Shown here: positions 34,688-43,586 of the stretch, piece by piece
Layout of the letters: every line of letters begins with the position of its first letter
Numbering within the stretch: position 1 is the first letter of the stretch
Notes under the pieces: generated by a model
The model's database searches: none
Told to the model about the DNA's origin: nothing
The model's input: only the letters and a program-made list of their open reading frames with translations
Assembly: GCA_964480565.1 (NCBI GenBank)
Contig: CAYZSU010000006.1
Coordinates: forward strand, 1-51,666
DNA: 51,666 bases
Direction: 5' to 3'
From: CAYZSU01 sp964480565
Lineage (GTDB): Bacteria > UBA10199 > 2-02-FULL-44-16 > JAAZCA01
Program-made: the position numbers and the translations under genes

Positions 34688-35148
34688 GGGGTTGTTCAAA
34701 AACGCCCATCTTCGGTGTTTCCCACTGCATCCGCAACCCTCACGTACTTGTATGTCTAATGATTAGTTACAAGTTTAAAAGTATCGGCTTCATGGGTGTT
34801 TAACAAAATCGTGTCATTGCGAGAGAGCCTTTAGGGCAGCGAAGCAATCCAGGCATTGATGCCTTATAAATGAGACTCGGACTTCGACTACGCTCAAGGG
34901 TACCACTTAAAACGGTTTTACTTAGGACACCGGATTGCAGTTAAAAGCCAAATATTCTGGATTGCTTCGTCAGATTTCATCTGCCTCGCAATGACGCTGT
35001 TGTACGATCCGACCTGCGGGTTTGCGGGAGACCTTAACAGCTAGCAGTCGTATATTTATACGGATGCTAAGTGCTAGTCGCGTTTAAGCATGAAACCTTT
35101 CGTAGTTCAACAGAGGTTAGGCAATCTGAGTATTTTTGAACAATCCCA
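34688..35148 (-). repeat. Family A repeat split by a second palindromic element
   Basis: On the minus strand it starts TGGGATTGTTCAAAAATACTC (near 35148) and ends CACCGAAGATGGGCGTTTTTGAACAACCCC-like at 34688, with CAAGTACGTGAGGGTTGCGG inside, matching the copy at 5600-5727. It is interrupted by a different palindromic element at 34813-34995 and also carries extra sequence with its own small palindrome near 35041-35075. The whole gene-free stretch 34659-35298 is made of this debris; no gene is seen in it. Confidence 0.65.
34813..34995. repeat. Palindromic element, family B (GTCATTGCGAG ends)
   Basis: A 183-base element with inverted ends GTCATTGCGAG (34813-34823) and CTCGCAATGAC (34985-34995), and subterminal arms GAAGCAATCCAG / CTGGATTGCTTC. 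This end sequence is a widespread non-coding palindrome type in bacterial genomes. The centre contains CTTCGACTACGCTCAAG, also a common small repeat. It lies inside the family A copy, so it inserted later. Confidence 0.75.
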
Positions 35149-35298
35149 TAAATTATCCATTTTTCAACAGTCCCTTTATGAAACTGCTCAAAAAACTGTT
35201 TTTCTTCAGCACTGCTGCAGCAAATCAAATCCAGATATATAGATCCTCGTTGAATTTGCTTCAGTAGTGCATTAACAATAGCTGTTATAATTTAACTA

Positions 35299-36810
35299 TT
35301 AAAATGAATTTGATTTATGAATGGCCAATGCAACTAACTGTGATTTATAAAGAAAAAAATCCCAGTCGCCCCACTCATTAGAAGAATGCAATCCCTGACC
35401 GTTAAGCCCCAATGAATCAATGGATGCATGTAAGCCCTTGTTGATCAAAAAGTTTTGATCCGATCCTCCACCTGAAGAAACCGCACCTAGTTCCCTTCCC
35501 AAAGACTTGCTAACTTCGGCGAGGTTCAAATACAATTGCTTATTTTCCTTTGTTGCTCTAATGGGGGGTCGATTTCTAAAATGCATTGAATAGCTTGAAC
35601 ATCGACCAATATACGGATTGCACTGCATGGCACCTTCTATAATAAGCGTCACCTTTTCCTTGATTGACTCTATTTCTGACGCATCCCAATGCCTGATTTC
35701 CACAGAAAGTTTTGCATGACATATCGATCGATTTCGAGCAGCATTCGCATTAACCTTTATAATGCCCGAATTTCCTGTAATGCCATTTTTATAATCCGTT
35801 AATGCATTAATATGCGCAGCAATCCTAAACGCAATATTGCCAGCATCGATAGTTTTATGATGAGAAACACCCGTATGTCCTGATATACCATGAATATTGA
35901 TATCAAATGCTAAAAGACCTTTTCGTTCTAAAGTGACACCTCCCCCAGACGATGCAGTTTGTTTGCCAGCTTCAAAAACAAATCCAATATTATGTTGTAT
36001 TGCTTCTGATTCAATTAGCGCACGACTTTTTTCAGAACCCAACTCTTCATCACTATTGAGTAAAACCGTAACATGCCGATCCTTAAGGGACCCAGACTCA
36101 TATAAAGCCTTAAGGGCGGTCACCATAATGACCAATCCACCCTTCATGTCAGCCACACCAGCGCCATACACTTTTCCATCTTTATATAAAAAAGAGGGTT
36201 GAAACTCGCTAATCAAAGGAACAGTGTCAGTATGACCCAGAAGAAGTATTTTTTTAGCATGGGGATTTTTAGTTCGAAATCGAGCAATGGTTACGCCCTC
36301 TTCCGGATACTCATCAATGGATGCACCTAACTTTTTAAATTCTGTGGCTACAAGTGTACGCATTTTTTTATTTCCTTCGATATCGTCACGATGCGAATCA
36401 GTCTCAACCCACTTTTTAAGCAATGCTCGCCCTCTTGAATTAACCATTTCAGATGATTTAATTGGATTATCGCCAAATCCAAGATGCGACAATATATGTG
36501 TGTCACTGGCAGTTAAATCAGTTGAAATTGTCGGAGTTCCTGAAATCATTAATGGCGGTTGCAGCAATTTTTTGGTTTGCTCAAGAGTCCGTTTTAATGG
36601 ACTAAATTGATTCGACCATTTCACATCAATTTTTCTATTAAGTTCTTTTGACAAAAAACTATACGCCTCCCTTTTCTCCTCATTTTCTGCAAATGGGTGT
36701 TTTTTCGGAAGCTCCTCTGGATTTACACATTTTAGTTTTTCTGGAAACTCACATGCGGGGTTCTTTAAAAAACTGTTCACACTTGCTGAATTTAAATACG
36801 AATTAATCAT
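35299..36810 (-). CDS. M20-family zinc peptidase (carboxypeptidase G2-like) with N-terminal extension
   Basis: Zinc-dependent exopeptidase/amidohydrolase of the ArgE/CPG2/DapE superfamily. Metal and catalytic residues are in place: LLLGHTDTV (His193, Asp195), GAGVADMKGG (Asp221), NSDEELGS (Glu255-256) and the late GLHSSNEW (His). SGGGSDQNFL and IDSLGLNGQG resemble carboxypeptidase G2. The M20 core begins near residue 120; the first ~120 residues match nothing I know, are polar and lack a signal peptide. AAGGAG lies 7 bases before the ATG. Divergent from the Cache receptor gene. Substrate unknown. Confidence 0.88.
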   Translation of the reverse strand: MINSYLNSASVNSFLKNPACEFPEKLKCVNPEELPKKHPFAENEEKREAYSFLSKELNRKIDVKWSNQFSPLKRTLEQTKKLLQPPLMISGTPTISTDLTASDTHILSHLGFGDNPIKSSEMVNSRGRALLKKWVETDSHRDDIEGNKKMRTLVATEFKKLGASIDEYPEEGVTIARFRTKNPHAKKILLLGHTDTVPLISEFQPSFLYKDGKVYGAGVADMKGGLVIMVTALKALYESGSLKDRHVTVLLNSDEELGSEKSRALIESEAIQHNIGFVFEAGKQTASSGGGVTLERKGLLAFDINIHGISGHTGVSHHKTIDAGNIAFRIAAHINALTDYKNGITGNSGIIKVNANAARNRSICHAKLSVEIRHWDASEIESIKEKVTLIIEGAMQCNPYIGRCSSYSMHFRNRPPIRATKENKQLYLNLAEVSKSLGRELGAVSSGGGSDQNFLINKGLHASIDSLGLNGQGLHSSNEWGDWDFFLYKSQLVALAIHKSNSF

Positions 36811-36975
36811 CTTTTTCTCCTTTTTGTGCCAAAATGTTCATTTCGTATGCAGTCTCTTCTGTTCGTTGGCATTGTAATTTACGGTTTGAAAACTATTTTT
36901 AAAACCGCAATATTATATAAAAAAATATTTTCAATAGTTGAACGCAACTTTAGTTAAAAAAATGGAGAAAAAAAC

Positions 36976-37023
36976 ATGCACGCACTAGGCATGCCTACTA
37001 GACAAATAAAAATTTCAGGATAA
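36976..37023 (+). CDS. Possible 15-codon leader peptide upstream of the Cache receptor gene
   Basis: ATG at 36976 has GGAG 8 bases upstream and opens 15 codons (MHALGMPTRQIKISG) ending at TAA, 37021-37023. This is ten bases before, and in the same frame as, the receptor start at 37033. Its ribosome site is better than the receptor's own (AGGA, 11 bases away). It could couple translation, be a relic of a longer N-terminus, or be chance. Confidence 0.3.
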   Translation: MHALGMPTRQIKISG

Positions 37024-37032
37024 ACTTCACCC

Positions 37033-38403
37033 ATGAACTATTTTAAAGAAAAAGGATTGTTATGGTTTGGAATGCTCTTTGCTTTTGCACTTGTGCTTAT
37101 CATTGTTTCATTATCATGGAGTAGGCTTGTTCATTGGGAAGCTAGTCATTATGGCAAAGAACTTGTTGAACGACTGCGAACAGTTATATCTGAGATTGAT
37201 CATGACGTTGATTTTTCATTTACGCCAACTCTTTATAATTATTTACATCAACAACCATTGGCAAAACTTCATTTAAACAAAAACACGGAAGTAACACAAT
37301 TTGTGAATCGCATTGTTAATCGTATTTCAAATTGGCATGGTGTGGTTTCCATGTTTACGGATTGCCCTGAAACAAATAAAGCCCTGTGCTATGAACGATT
37401 TGCTTTGAAGACTGCAATATATAAACCGATTATTCGAGAAGGGTATGATCCCAAAAGCCGTCCGTGGTATATTGCCACTCGTTCGCATACAGATTGGATT
37501 GTACTTAATTTTATGATTCGCTCTAGCAGTCGAGAGTCCGGTTATCCGACAACATGGGGGATTGGCATTGTTAAACACATTTTAGCTGATTCTAGCGAGG
37601 AAATAGAACTCACAAAAAGAGCCTCACACAAAGAAATATTTGCCACACAATTAAAAAATGAGCACGGAATTTGGCTTTTGTTAAATTTTGCAACATCCAA
37701 TCTTGAATATATTAAAGGAGAAAAAACAGTACCTGACTTTCCATTTTTGAACATGCTCTATGCGGGAAAAACACATCCATTTCAAGAATTTGATGTTTAT
37801 TTTAGAGCCATTCGTTTTTCACCAGCAATGTTGGCTCAAACAAAACCATTAAAAACAACCTGTGATGTGATAAAGAAGTTTAAAGGACTGTCCTATCAGG
37901 CAGATGTTGTTTGCCAAGCTAGCGGTGAACCTATTCATTTTTTATTCACAAAAAAATATGACCATCCCACTCATTTTATTATTTTAGGTTGTTTTGGGTT
38001 GATTCTATTATATGGTTTTTATTATTTTCTGTGTTTTGTATATCAACAAAATAAGACAATCGAAAAAAATCGGCAAAAACAAAAATTAAAAAAATGGTTA
38101 GAAAACATCCATCAGTTCCCAAAAATTGACAATCACGTATTATTGCCTTTATCAAAATCCGCTTATACGGAATTTGTAAAAGAAACCTACGGGGGATTTC
38201 CTCAGATGGCTCGCGCAAAAGGCTTTGACCTAAATCACATTTACCGAGTCAATCGTAAGTTTAAGCATGCCCAGTTTATCGTGTTTAAATATGATACAAT
38301 CAAAGAAATGGTAGGATCCTACTCAACTGACGAATCCAATGAGCAAATCAGAAAATTACTAGTAAACTCAGAAATACTTCAACAAGAGATAAAAAAATCA
38401 TAA
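37033..38403 (+). CDS. Membrane receptor with extracytoplasmic Cache-like domain and unrecognised cytoplasmic tail
   Basis: A 456-residue protein with a transmembrane segment at about residues 8-29, a periplasmic domain of about 285 residues, a second transmembrane segment near 315-340 and a basic linker followed by a cytoplasmic part of about 100 residues. The periplasmic part carries EGYDPKSRPWYIAT (about 136-149), the signature of double-Cache sensor domains that bind small ligands. The tail (TEFVKETYGGFPQMARAKG...) has none of the usual outputs: no HAMP, His-kinase, GGDEF, EAL or methyl-accepting motif. A terminator-like hairpin follows. Divergent from the M20 peptidase. Confidence 0.72.
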   Translation: MNYFKEKGLLWFGMLFAFALVLIIVSLSWSRLVHWEASHYGKELVERLRTVISEIDHDVDFSFTPTLYNYLHQQPLAKLHLNKNTEVTQFVNRIVNRISNWHGVVSMFTDCPETNKALCYERFALKTAIYKPIIREGYDPKSRPWYIATRSHTDWIVLNFMIRSSSRESGYPTTWGIGIVKHILADSSEEIELTKRASHKEIFATQLKNEHGIWLLLNFATSNLEYIKGEKTVPDFPFLNMLYAGKTHPFQEFDVYFRAIRFSPAMLAQTKPLKTTCDVIKKFKGLSYQADVVCQASGEPIHFLFTKKYDHPTHFIILGCFGLILLYGFYYFLCFVYQQNKTIEKNRQKQKLKKWLENIHQFPKIDNHVLLPLSKSAYTEFVKETYGGFPQMARAKGFDLNHIYRVNRKFKHAQFIVFKYDTIKEMVGSYSTDESNEQIRKLLVNSEILQQEIKKS

Positions 38404-38427
38404 AAAAAGGCGCTTATAATAAGCGCC
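38402..38427 (-). terminator. Terminator between convergent genes
   Basis: Perfect 8-bp stem GGCGCTTA/TAAGCGCC with a 3-base loop (38409-38427). On the minus strand it is followed by a run of seven T residues, ending the transcript of the small secreted protein gene about 45 bases after its stop. On the plus strand it directly follows the receptor stop codon but lacks a T tract. Confidence 0.8.
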
Positions 38428-38473
38428 TTGCTAACAATATTTTAAGAAACTGTTTTAAAATATCCCTATAATT

Positions 38474-38860
38474 TTACTTCTTTACCCATACTTCCTTAAA
38501 CGATGCACCGTCTGGGCTACTCATTGTTAATTTTTGTCCAGACACTGTGATTTTATTATCATGACTATTACCGACGTAGTTTGGCTTATAGGCATATTTA
38601 AATGTGGTGGTAAATAAATCACCATTTTGCTTAAGATCTCCAATATAATATTTTTGAACACTGCCATCTGGCGAACGATATACGCGTGTCATAGTATTAT
38701 TATCGATCACCATCATTCCCCACCAATTTTGCATATCCGCCTTACCAGATTTTGCACGGGATTCAAACTGATACACACCATTTAATGTGTTGGCAAATGC
38801 CAATGACGACATCATTGCAATAAGTAATGCCATGACTACCGGGCTCAACATTTTTCTCAT
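38474..38860 (-). CDS. Small secreted protein
   Basis: About 128 residues from the ATG at 38860, chosen for AAGGAGG 6 bases upstream. An ATG 16 codons earlier would include the ribosome site. It has a clear Sec signal peptide (SPVVMALLIAMMSSLAFA) with cleavage expected after AFA. The mature part of about 104 residues has alternating strands and many Tyr/Trp (MQNWWGMMVIDNNTMTRVY, YYIGDLKQNGDLFTTTF), suggesting a small beta-barrel of lipocalin-like type, but no family is certain. Monocistronic between a terminator and lnt. Confidence 0.7.
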   Translation of the reverse strand: MRKMLSPVVMALLIAMMSSLAFANTLNGVYQFESRAKSGKADMQNWWGMMVIDNNTMTRVYRSPDGSVQKYYIGDLKQNGDLFTTTFKYAYKPNYVGNSHDNKITVSGQKLTMSSPDGASFKEVWVKK

Positions 38861-38958
38861 ACTGCCTCCTTGTCTAAGTTGAAATTCAAATATCGATTCA
38901 TTGTACAAAAGTCAATTTATTCTGGAATAATTTAAGGACACTCACTTATTGAAAAATA

Positions 38959-40518
38959 TTATGTTTTCTTAAGTACAACTATCCGAGATAATGCTAATAA
39001 AATAAGACCTGCAACACACATATAGGCAAAGCTATTTCCAAATTGCACAAACAATGTTTTCATATTCAGCAATGGCACTTTCGCAATTAGAAGAGCTGAA
39101 TCAAATAGACCCGATTGATTATACAATTGGCCATCAGGAAAAATAACAGCTGATACACCGGTATTGGTTGCGCGCACCAATGCACGCCGTGTTTCAACTG
39201 CGCGAAAAATACTCATTGCCAATTGCTGATATGGTGCACTGGTTTTGCCAAACCAAGCATTGTTTGTAATATTTACCAATACTTGTGCATTGTTTTGTAC
39301 ATGTGTACGCGCAATATCTGGAAAAATATCCTCATAACAAATTAACGGGCCAAATAAAAATCCCGGTGCACGCAGCGGCGATACATTCGTTCCTTCAAAA
39401 AAATCACCCACTGGCGCTGTTAACTTCTCCAAAAAGAAAAAAAACTTCTTCAATGGCATATACTCGCCAAACGGTGTTAAATGCGATTTATGATACTGTC
39501 CGATCATATGCCCATCCGCATCAATTAACATACTACTATTATAATAGCGATTATCCGCATCTTTCCAAATATTCCCAAAGAAAACTGATGTATGCTTCGG
39601 ATTACCATGAAATCCAAATGTGCGCATTTGCCATGGATCTGGATTATTTTGAGGCGACACTACCGAAGTAAACGATGTTTCCGGCCATACAACAAGGTCA
39701 ATCGTATTTAAATCAACATCCGATATTAATGCAGCGTGTTTTTTTAAGTTAATATATCGATTTTGATCCAGCCATTTTTCATCCTGAGGAATATTGGCCT
39801 GCACAAGCGCAATTTTTGCAATATCTGCCTGTGCAATTTTGTCCTGAATATCATTCATTCGAAAATAACCATACCCCAACACACTACCAATCAATATTAC
39901 TGTTAATATAAGTTTTAGCTTCAACATTTTAAATCGTGATTGTTGCCAATACAAGATACTTTGAGCTAAAAATACATTTATCCAGACAATAAAAAAAACA
40001 ATGCCATAAAACCCTGTAATATCCGCAGTTTGAATTAACAATGGATAATCAAATAATGCCATGCTTATATTGGCCCAAGGAAAACCGCCAAAAGGAATAT
40101 AGGTACGCAACAGTTCAATAGCTGTAAATGCCATTGGCAGCAAAATCAGTTCATCTGCGATTTTTTTACACGATAGCCATCTCATTATAAGTGGCGCCAT
40201 GGCCAAAATTGCAGCCATCATAATGGATAAGCTAAGTGCCAAAATTGCACTCAGCCATAATGATATATGACCAAATACATGTGTTGCATGCGCAGTCCAA
40301 TAAAGTGAGATTCCAAAATAGCATGTAAAACTAGCAAATGATAATAAATACGCTCGCCTCACAGATACATTTGCAATTGAAATATAGAGTGGAATTAATG
40401 AAAAAAAACTGATCCAACCCAAATTGGGCAAATGAAACTCACCAAATCGCATGGGAAATGACAATGCGACTAAAAAACCCGATAGCACTGCCAATAGTAA
40501 TTGTCTTTTTTTACTCAT
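38959..40518 (-). CDS. lnt: Apolipoprotein N-acyltransferase
   Basis: Inner-membrane enzyme that adds the third acyl chain to the N-terminal Cys of lipoproteins, needed for their transport to the outer membrane. It has an N-terminal bundle of membrane helices (about residues 1-220), then a periplasmic carbon-nitrogen hydrolase domain with the catalytic triad: Glu in VVWPETSF, Lys in GQYHKSHLTPFGEYMP and Cys in GPLICYEDIFP. A final membrane helix closes it. At 519 residues it is usual length. AGGAG precedes the ATG. Works after lgt. Confidence 0.96.
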   Translation of the reverse strand: MSKKRQLLLAVLSGFLVALSFPMRFGEFHLPNLGWISFFSLIPLYISIANVSVRRAYLLSFASFTCYFGISLYWTAHATHVFGHISLWLSAILALSLSIMMAAILAMAPLIMRWLSCKKIADELILLPMAFTAIELLRTYIPFGGFPWANISMALFDYPLLIQTADITGFYGIVFFIVWINVFLAQSILYWQQSRFKMLKLKLILTVILIGSVLGYGYFRMNDIQDKIAQADIAKIALVQANIPQDEKWLDQNRYINLKKHAALISDVDLNTIDLVVWPETSFTSVVSPQNNPDPWQMRTFGFHGNPKHTSVFFGNIWKDADNRYYNSSMLIDADGHMIGQYHKSHLTPFGEYMPLKKFFFFLEKLTAPVGDFFEGTNVSPLRAPGFLFGPLICYEDIFPDIARTHVQNNAQVLVNITNNAWFGKTSAPYQQLAMSIFRAVETRRALVRATNTGVSAVIFPDGQLYNQSGLFDSALLIAKVPLLNMKTLFVQFGNSFAYMCVAGLILLALSRIVVLKKT

Positions 40519-40605
40519 ATGAATTTTCTCCTCGGAAGGTGTATAAAAAATGAAAGTTCCAAAAATCTACCCCATTATGGGACTACCCTCAAAATAGCAA
40601 TTTGT

Positions 40606-40731
40606 GGGGTTGGTCAAAAATGTTCAGACTTAAGGCGGGCAGCAAATTCAATGAGGGCGCATACATACGAGTATGCAACTGAATTGAATTTGATTTTCCA
40701 ACGCCAAAGATGGGCGTTTTTCACCAGCCCC
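40606..40731 (+). repeat. Interspersed palindromic repeat, family A, copy 4
   Basis: A 126-base unit starting GGGGTTGGTCAAAAATG and ending CGTTTTTCACCAGCCCC, with ACATACGAGTATG inside and CGCCAAAGATGGGC near the right end. It differs from the common form GGGGTTGTTCAAAAA in both arms at the equivalent base, so pairing of the ends is kept. It ends just before the ybeY stop codon (40733) and sits between ybeY and lnt. Confidence 0.7.
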
Positions 40732-40732
40732 A

Positions 40733-41203
40733 TCATCCAAGTACATGCGTTAACAATAACAGCTCACGATGTTTCATTTCCTTCCATGTAGATACACATT
40801 CATCATCCTGACCGTCAATATGAAGAAGTCCATGAATAATTAAAAGCAATACTTCATCATACAGTGTGGCGTGACGAATTTCAGCCTGCGATGTTGCAGT
40901 ATCCAATGAAATATAAATTTCACCTATAGGTTGTTGGCTAGGGTAAGATAGCCCATCATCCAAGTAAGAAAATGTAATAATATCTGTACTATGATCTTCG
41001 CCTAAAAAATCATTGGATAATTTTTGAATGTCATCATCTGTAATCAAATGAATATCCACAAAACATAGCGCATTTGCTCTCAATCCTTGCAATCGATACA
41101 ATCGTTGGAGCAGATTATTTTTTCGAATATATTTAATTGTTGGATGATGATTAACTATTTTCAGATGGACGGAGGGCATTACCTGAAACAACTTGGATTT
41201 CAT
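40733..41203 (-). CDS. ybeY: Endoribonuclease YbeY with a changed metal ligand
   Basis: Metal-dependent RNase for 16S rRNA 3'-end maturation and ribosome quality control. About 156 residues from the ATG at 41203, chosen for AAAGGTGAT upstream; an ATG at 41179 is also possible. The core IHLITDDDIQKLSNDFLG, TDIITFSY and GEIYISLDTA is typical. The zinc motif reads HGLLHIDGQDDE where the family has HGxLHLxGYDH: the third ligand His is Asp. The start lies within the end of pgpH (about 50 bases overlap), a coupling seen in many genomes. Confidence 0.9.
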   Translation of the reverse strand: MKSKLFQVMPSVHLKIVNHHPTIKYIRKNNLLQRLYRLQGLRANALCFVDIHLITDDDIQKLSNDFLGEDHSTDIITFSYLDDGLSYPSQQPIGEIYISLDTATSQAEIRHATLYDEVLLLIIHGLLHIDGQDDECVSTWKEMKHRELLLLTHVLG

Positions 41204-43586
41204 GATTATCACCTTTATTTTCACCCTTTGGATATTCAATACGCTGATGATATATACCCAAAAGAATATGAACAAATGCCTGACCAATATAATGTAAATC
41301 TCGAAGTGTTAAATCACATTCGTCCAACTGAGATTCTGTAAAAATATCATTAATTGACCGTGTCACTGTTTGCTCAATTCGAACACTACTTTTTTCTTTT
41401 AAAGACCGCACAGAAGCTTCAGTCACATCGGCCAACATTAATATTGCCGCCTCTCTAGTTTGCGGTTTTGGACCAGGATATTGAAATTTTTTCGGATCAA
41501 TGCGTTCCACAGAGGGATCTTCCATTTCTTTGGCCTTATTATAAAAGAAACTAATTAAACGCGTACCATGATGTTGAGGAATCATATCCGATATTACTTT
41601 TGGAATACCCGCCCTATTGGCCATGTCCAAGCCCTCCTTGACATGCGTTGCCACAATCATAGCCGACATATTGGGGTTTAACTTATCATGTCGATTTTCA
41701 CCTGTTTTTGCATTTTCAATAAAATACTGTGTTTTTTTCATCTTTCCAATATCATGATAATACGCGCCAACACGGACAAGTAATGAATTAGCCCCAATTG
41801 ACTCTGCCGCAGCTTCACCCAAAACACCCACCAAATGCGAATGATGATAAGTGCCAGGCGCGCGCACAATTAACTCTCTAAGCAAGGGATGATTTAAATT
41901 TGCCAATTCCAACAACTTAATATCCGAGGTATAACCGCTAATCGACTCAACGATTGGTGCCATGATCATCACAATAATAGCACTGCCAATACCGGATATA
42001 AATGCCAAGAGCATGATCACAAATAATTGCGATATATTTATAATATCACTGCTAGATGATATGGATATAAACTCTGCACCAACGCTTATCAGCATGCCGC
42101 CCAAACCTGTAATAATACCCGCGCGTATAATGGACGACCGTTTATCCACATGCGCCACCATCATAGTTGCGATAATACTCATCATAAAATAATACCCGTA
42201 TAGCTCTATTCCTGCACCCAACATCATTCCAGATAAAACACTACAGGAAAGGGAAAATAAAAATGATATTTCTGCACTCAAATACATACGAATAAGCATC
42301 GCACCTGCAGCCACAGGTATGGCATATTTCATATATTCCGTTGGCACATTAAAGAAAAGCGATGTATGAAGCACCGGTGCAAGGCCCAATGCTAATCGAA
42401 TAATAACAAGCACTCCAAATGATGTCATAGCCATTAGAAAAAAATCTGAAATTTCAAAATGAATACGCTTAAAAAAACGATTTGCCAGTAAAAATGGCAT
42501 AATTAAAAACATGATTACAATGAACAGTGTACCTATAAATTTCCAGATATAATTTTTAGATTGCCCACCCTGCCTAATACCATCGATCACTTTCACATGC
42601 CATGGTTCATAACGCGATCCTTCACGAATAATCATTTCCGCAGCTTTAATTTTAATAACAACACCTTTTACATTGCTGAGTGATTTATTTTGTCGTTCAA
42701 GCGTTTCCGCACGATTATACGATAAATTTGGCTCAACTAATTTTCCAACAATTCGTTTAATTTTATCATTATGATTGATCTCAACAATTCCTCGACTTGA
42801 AACAGAAATTTGATCCAATTTTTGTTTTAAATTTTCTACTGATAATATGACATTAATATCTGATACTGTTTCTTCTACATATTGAATGCTTGCTTCCTTA
42901 CCTGCATTTTGTGAAACTACTCGTCGTATGATCACACCGCGTGCACCATTGGCATCAAGCGATGCACGTTGTGAAATCACAGGCTGAGTAAGTAATGAGT
43001 TTAAAAAATCGACAATAACACGCTGAGAGGCTTCGCTAAATTTTTCTTTTTTTATAGCGTTCCAACTCGCTGATCGCAATGATATACCCAATGTTGACTC
43101 AAACAATTCCTTTAATAGCTGGCTTTGTTCATTGCTTATCCGTTTATTTTTTGACTGATTTTTGCGTGTTTTTTTCTGTTTACTATGAAAATCAAAAAGC
43201 ATTGTGCGCGCATTTGCAAATGCCACATTGACGCGTTTAACAATAGAAGCCAGCACAATCTCATCCAAATCATAGACTGGCAATACACTATCAATTGCTT
43301 TTTTCTGTGATAACTTTGTTGCTTCATCATCACTGATATCATAGTTGCGATCCGCACGAATATCCCTGGATGCAATCATACCCACATCAATAATATCAGG
43401 GATTTGTTGAAAGTGAGCTGTAATCATCACACTGGTAATAATTGCATAAAATATCAGCAACAAACGCAATGTCGTATGTGATTTAAACAATGATTGGCAA
43501 TACGATATCATTTTATTTTTTTTTATATCACATAAATCGTTTACATATGATTGCCATGATTTATTCATAGTATCCTCATCACTCAT
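41151..43586 (-). CDS. pgpH: PgpH-type membrane HD phosphohydrolase (probable c-di-AMP phosphodiesterase)
   Basis: An 811-residue 7TMR-HD protein. It has an N-terminal membrane segment (about 40-60), a large extracytoplasmic 7TMR-HDED domain (about 65-325), a bundle of roughly seven membrane helices (about 330-560) and a cytoplasmic HD domain with HHSHLVGVLGEAAA, GAYYHDIGKM, MIPQHHGT and a late ADVTEASVRS. In Firmicutes PgpH hydrolyses c-di-AMP; that this copy does so is inferred from family membership. Its ATG shares one base with the stop of the YjbQ-family gene, and ybeY overlaps its end. Confidence 0.92.
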   Translation of the reverse strand: MSDEDTMNKSWQSYVNDLCDIKKNKMISYCQSLFKSHTTLRLLLIFYAIITSVMITAHFQQIPDIIDVGMIASRDIRADRNYDISDDEATKLSQKKAIDSVLPVYDLDEIVLASIVKRVNVAFANARTMLFDFHSKQKKTRKNQSKNKRISNEQSQLLKELFESTLGISLRSASWNAIKKEKFSEASQRVIVDFLNSLLTQPVISQRASLDANGARGVIIRRVVSQNAGKEASIQYVEETVSDINVILSVENLKQKLDQISVSSRGIVEINHNDKIKRIVGKLVEPNLSYNRAETLERQNKSLSNVKGVVIKIKAAEMIIREGSRYEPWHVKVIDGIRQGGQSKNYIWKFIGTLFIVIMFLIMPFLLANRFFKRIHFEISDFFLMAMTSFGVLVIIRLALGLAPVLHTSLFFNVPTEYMKYAIPVAAGAMLIRMYLSAEISFLFSLSCSVLSGMMLGAGIELYGYYFMMSIIATMMVAHVDKRSSIIRAGIITGLGGMLISVGAEFISISSSSDIINISQLFVIMLLAFISGIGSAIIVMIMAPIVESISGYTSDIKLLELANLNHPLLRELIVRAPGTYHHSHLVGVLGEAAAESIGANSLLVRVGAYYHDIGKMKKTQYFIENAKTGENRHDKLNPNMSAMIVATHVKEGLDMANRAGIPKVISDMIPQHHGTRLISFFYNKAKEMEDPSVERIDPKKFQYPGPKPQTREAAILMLADVTEASVRSLKEKSSVRIEQTVTRSINDIFTESQLDECDLTLRDLHYIGQAFVHILLGIYHQRIEYPKGENKGDNHEIQVVSGNALRPSENS

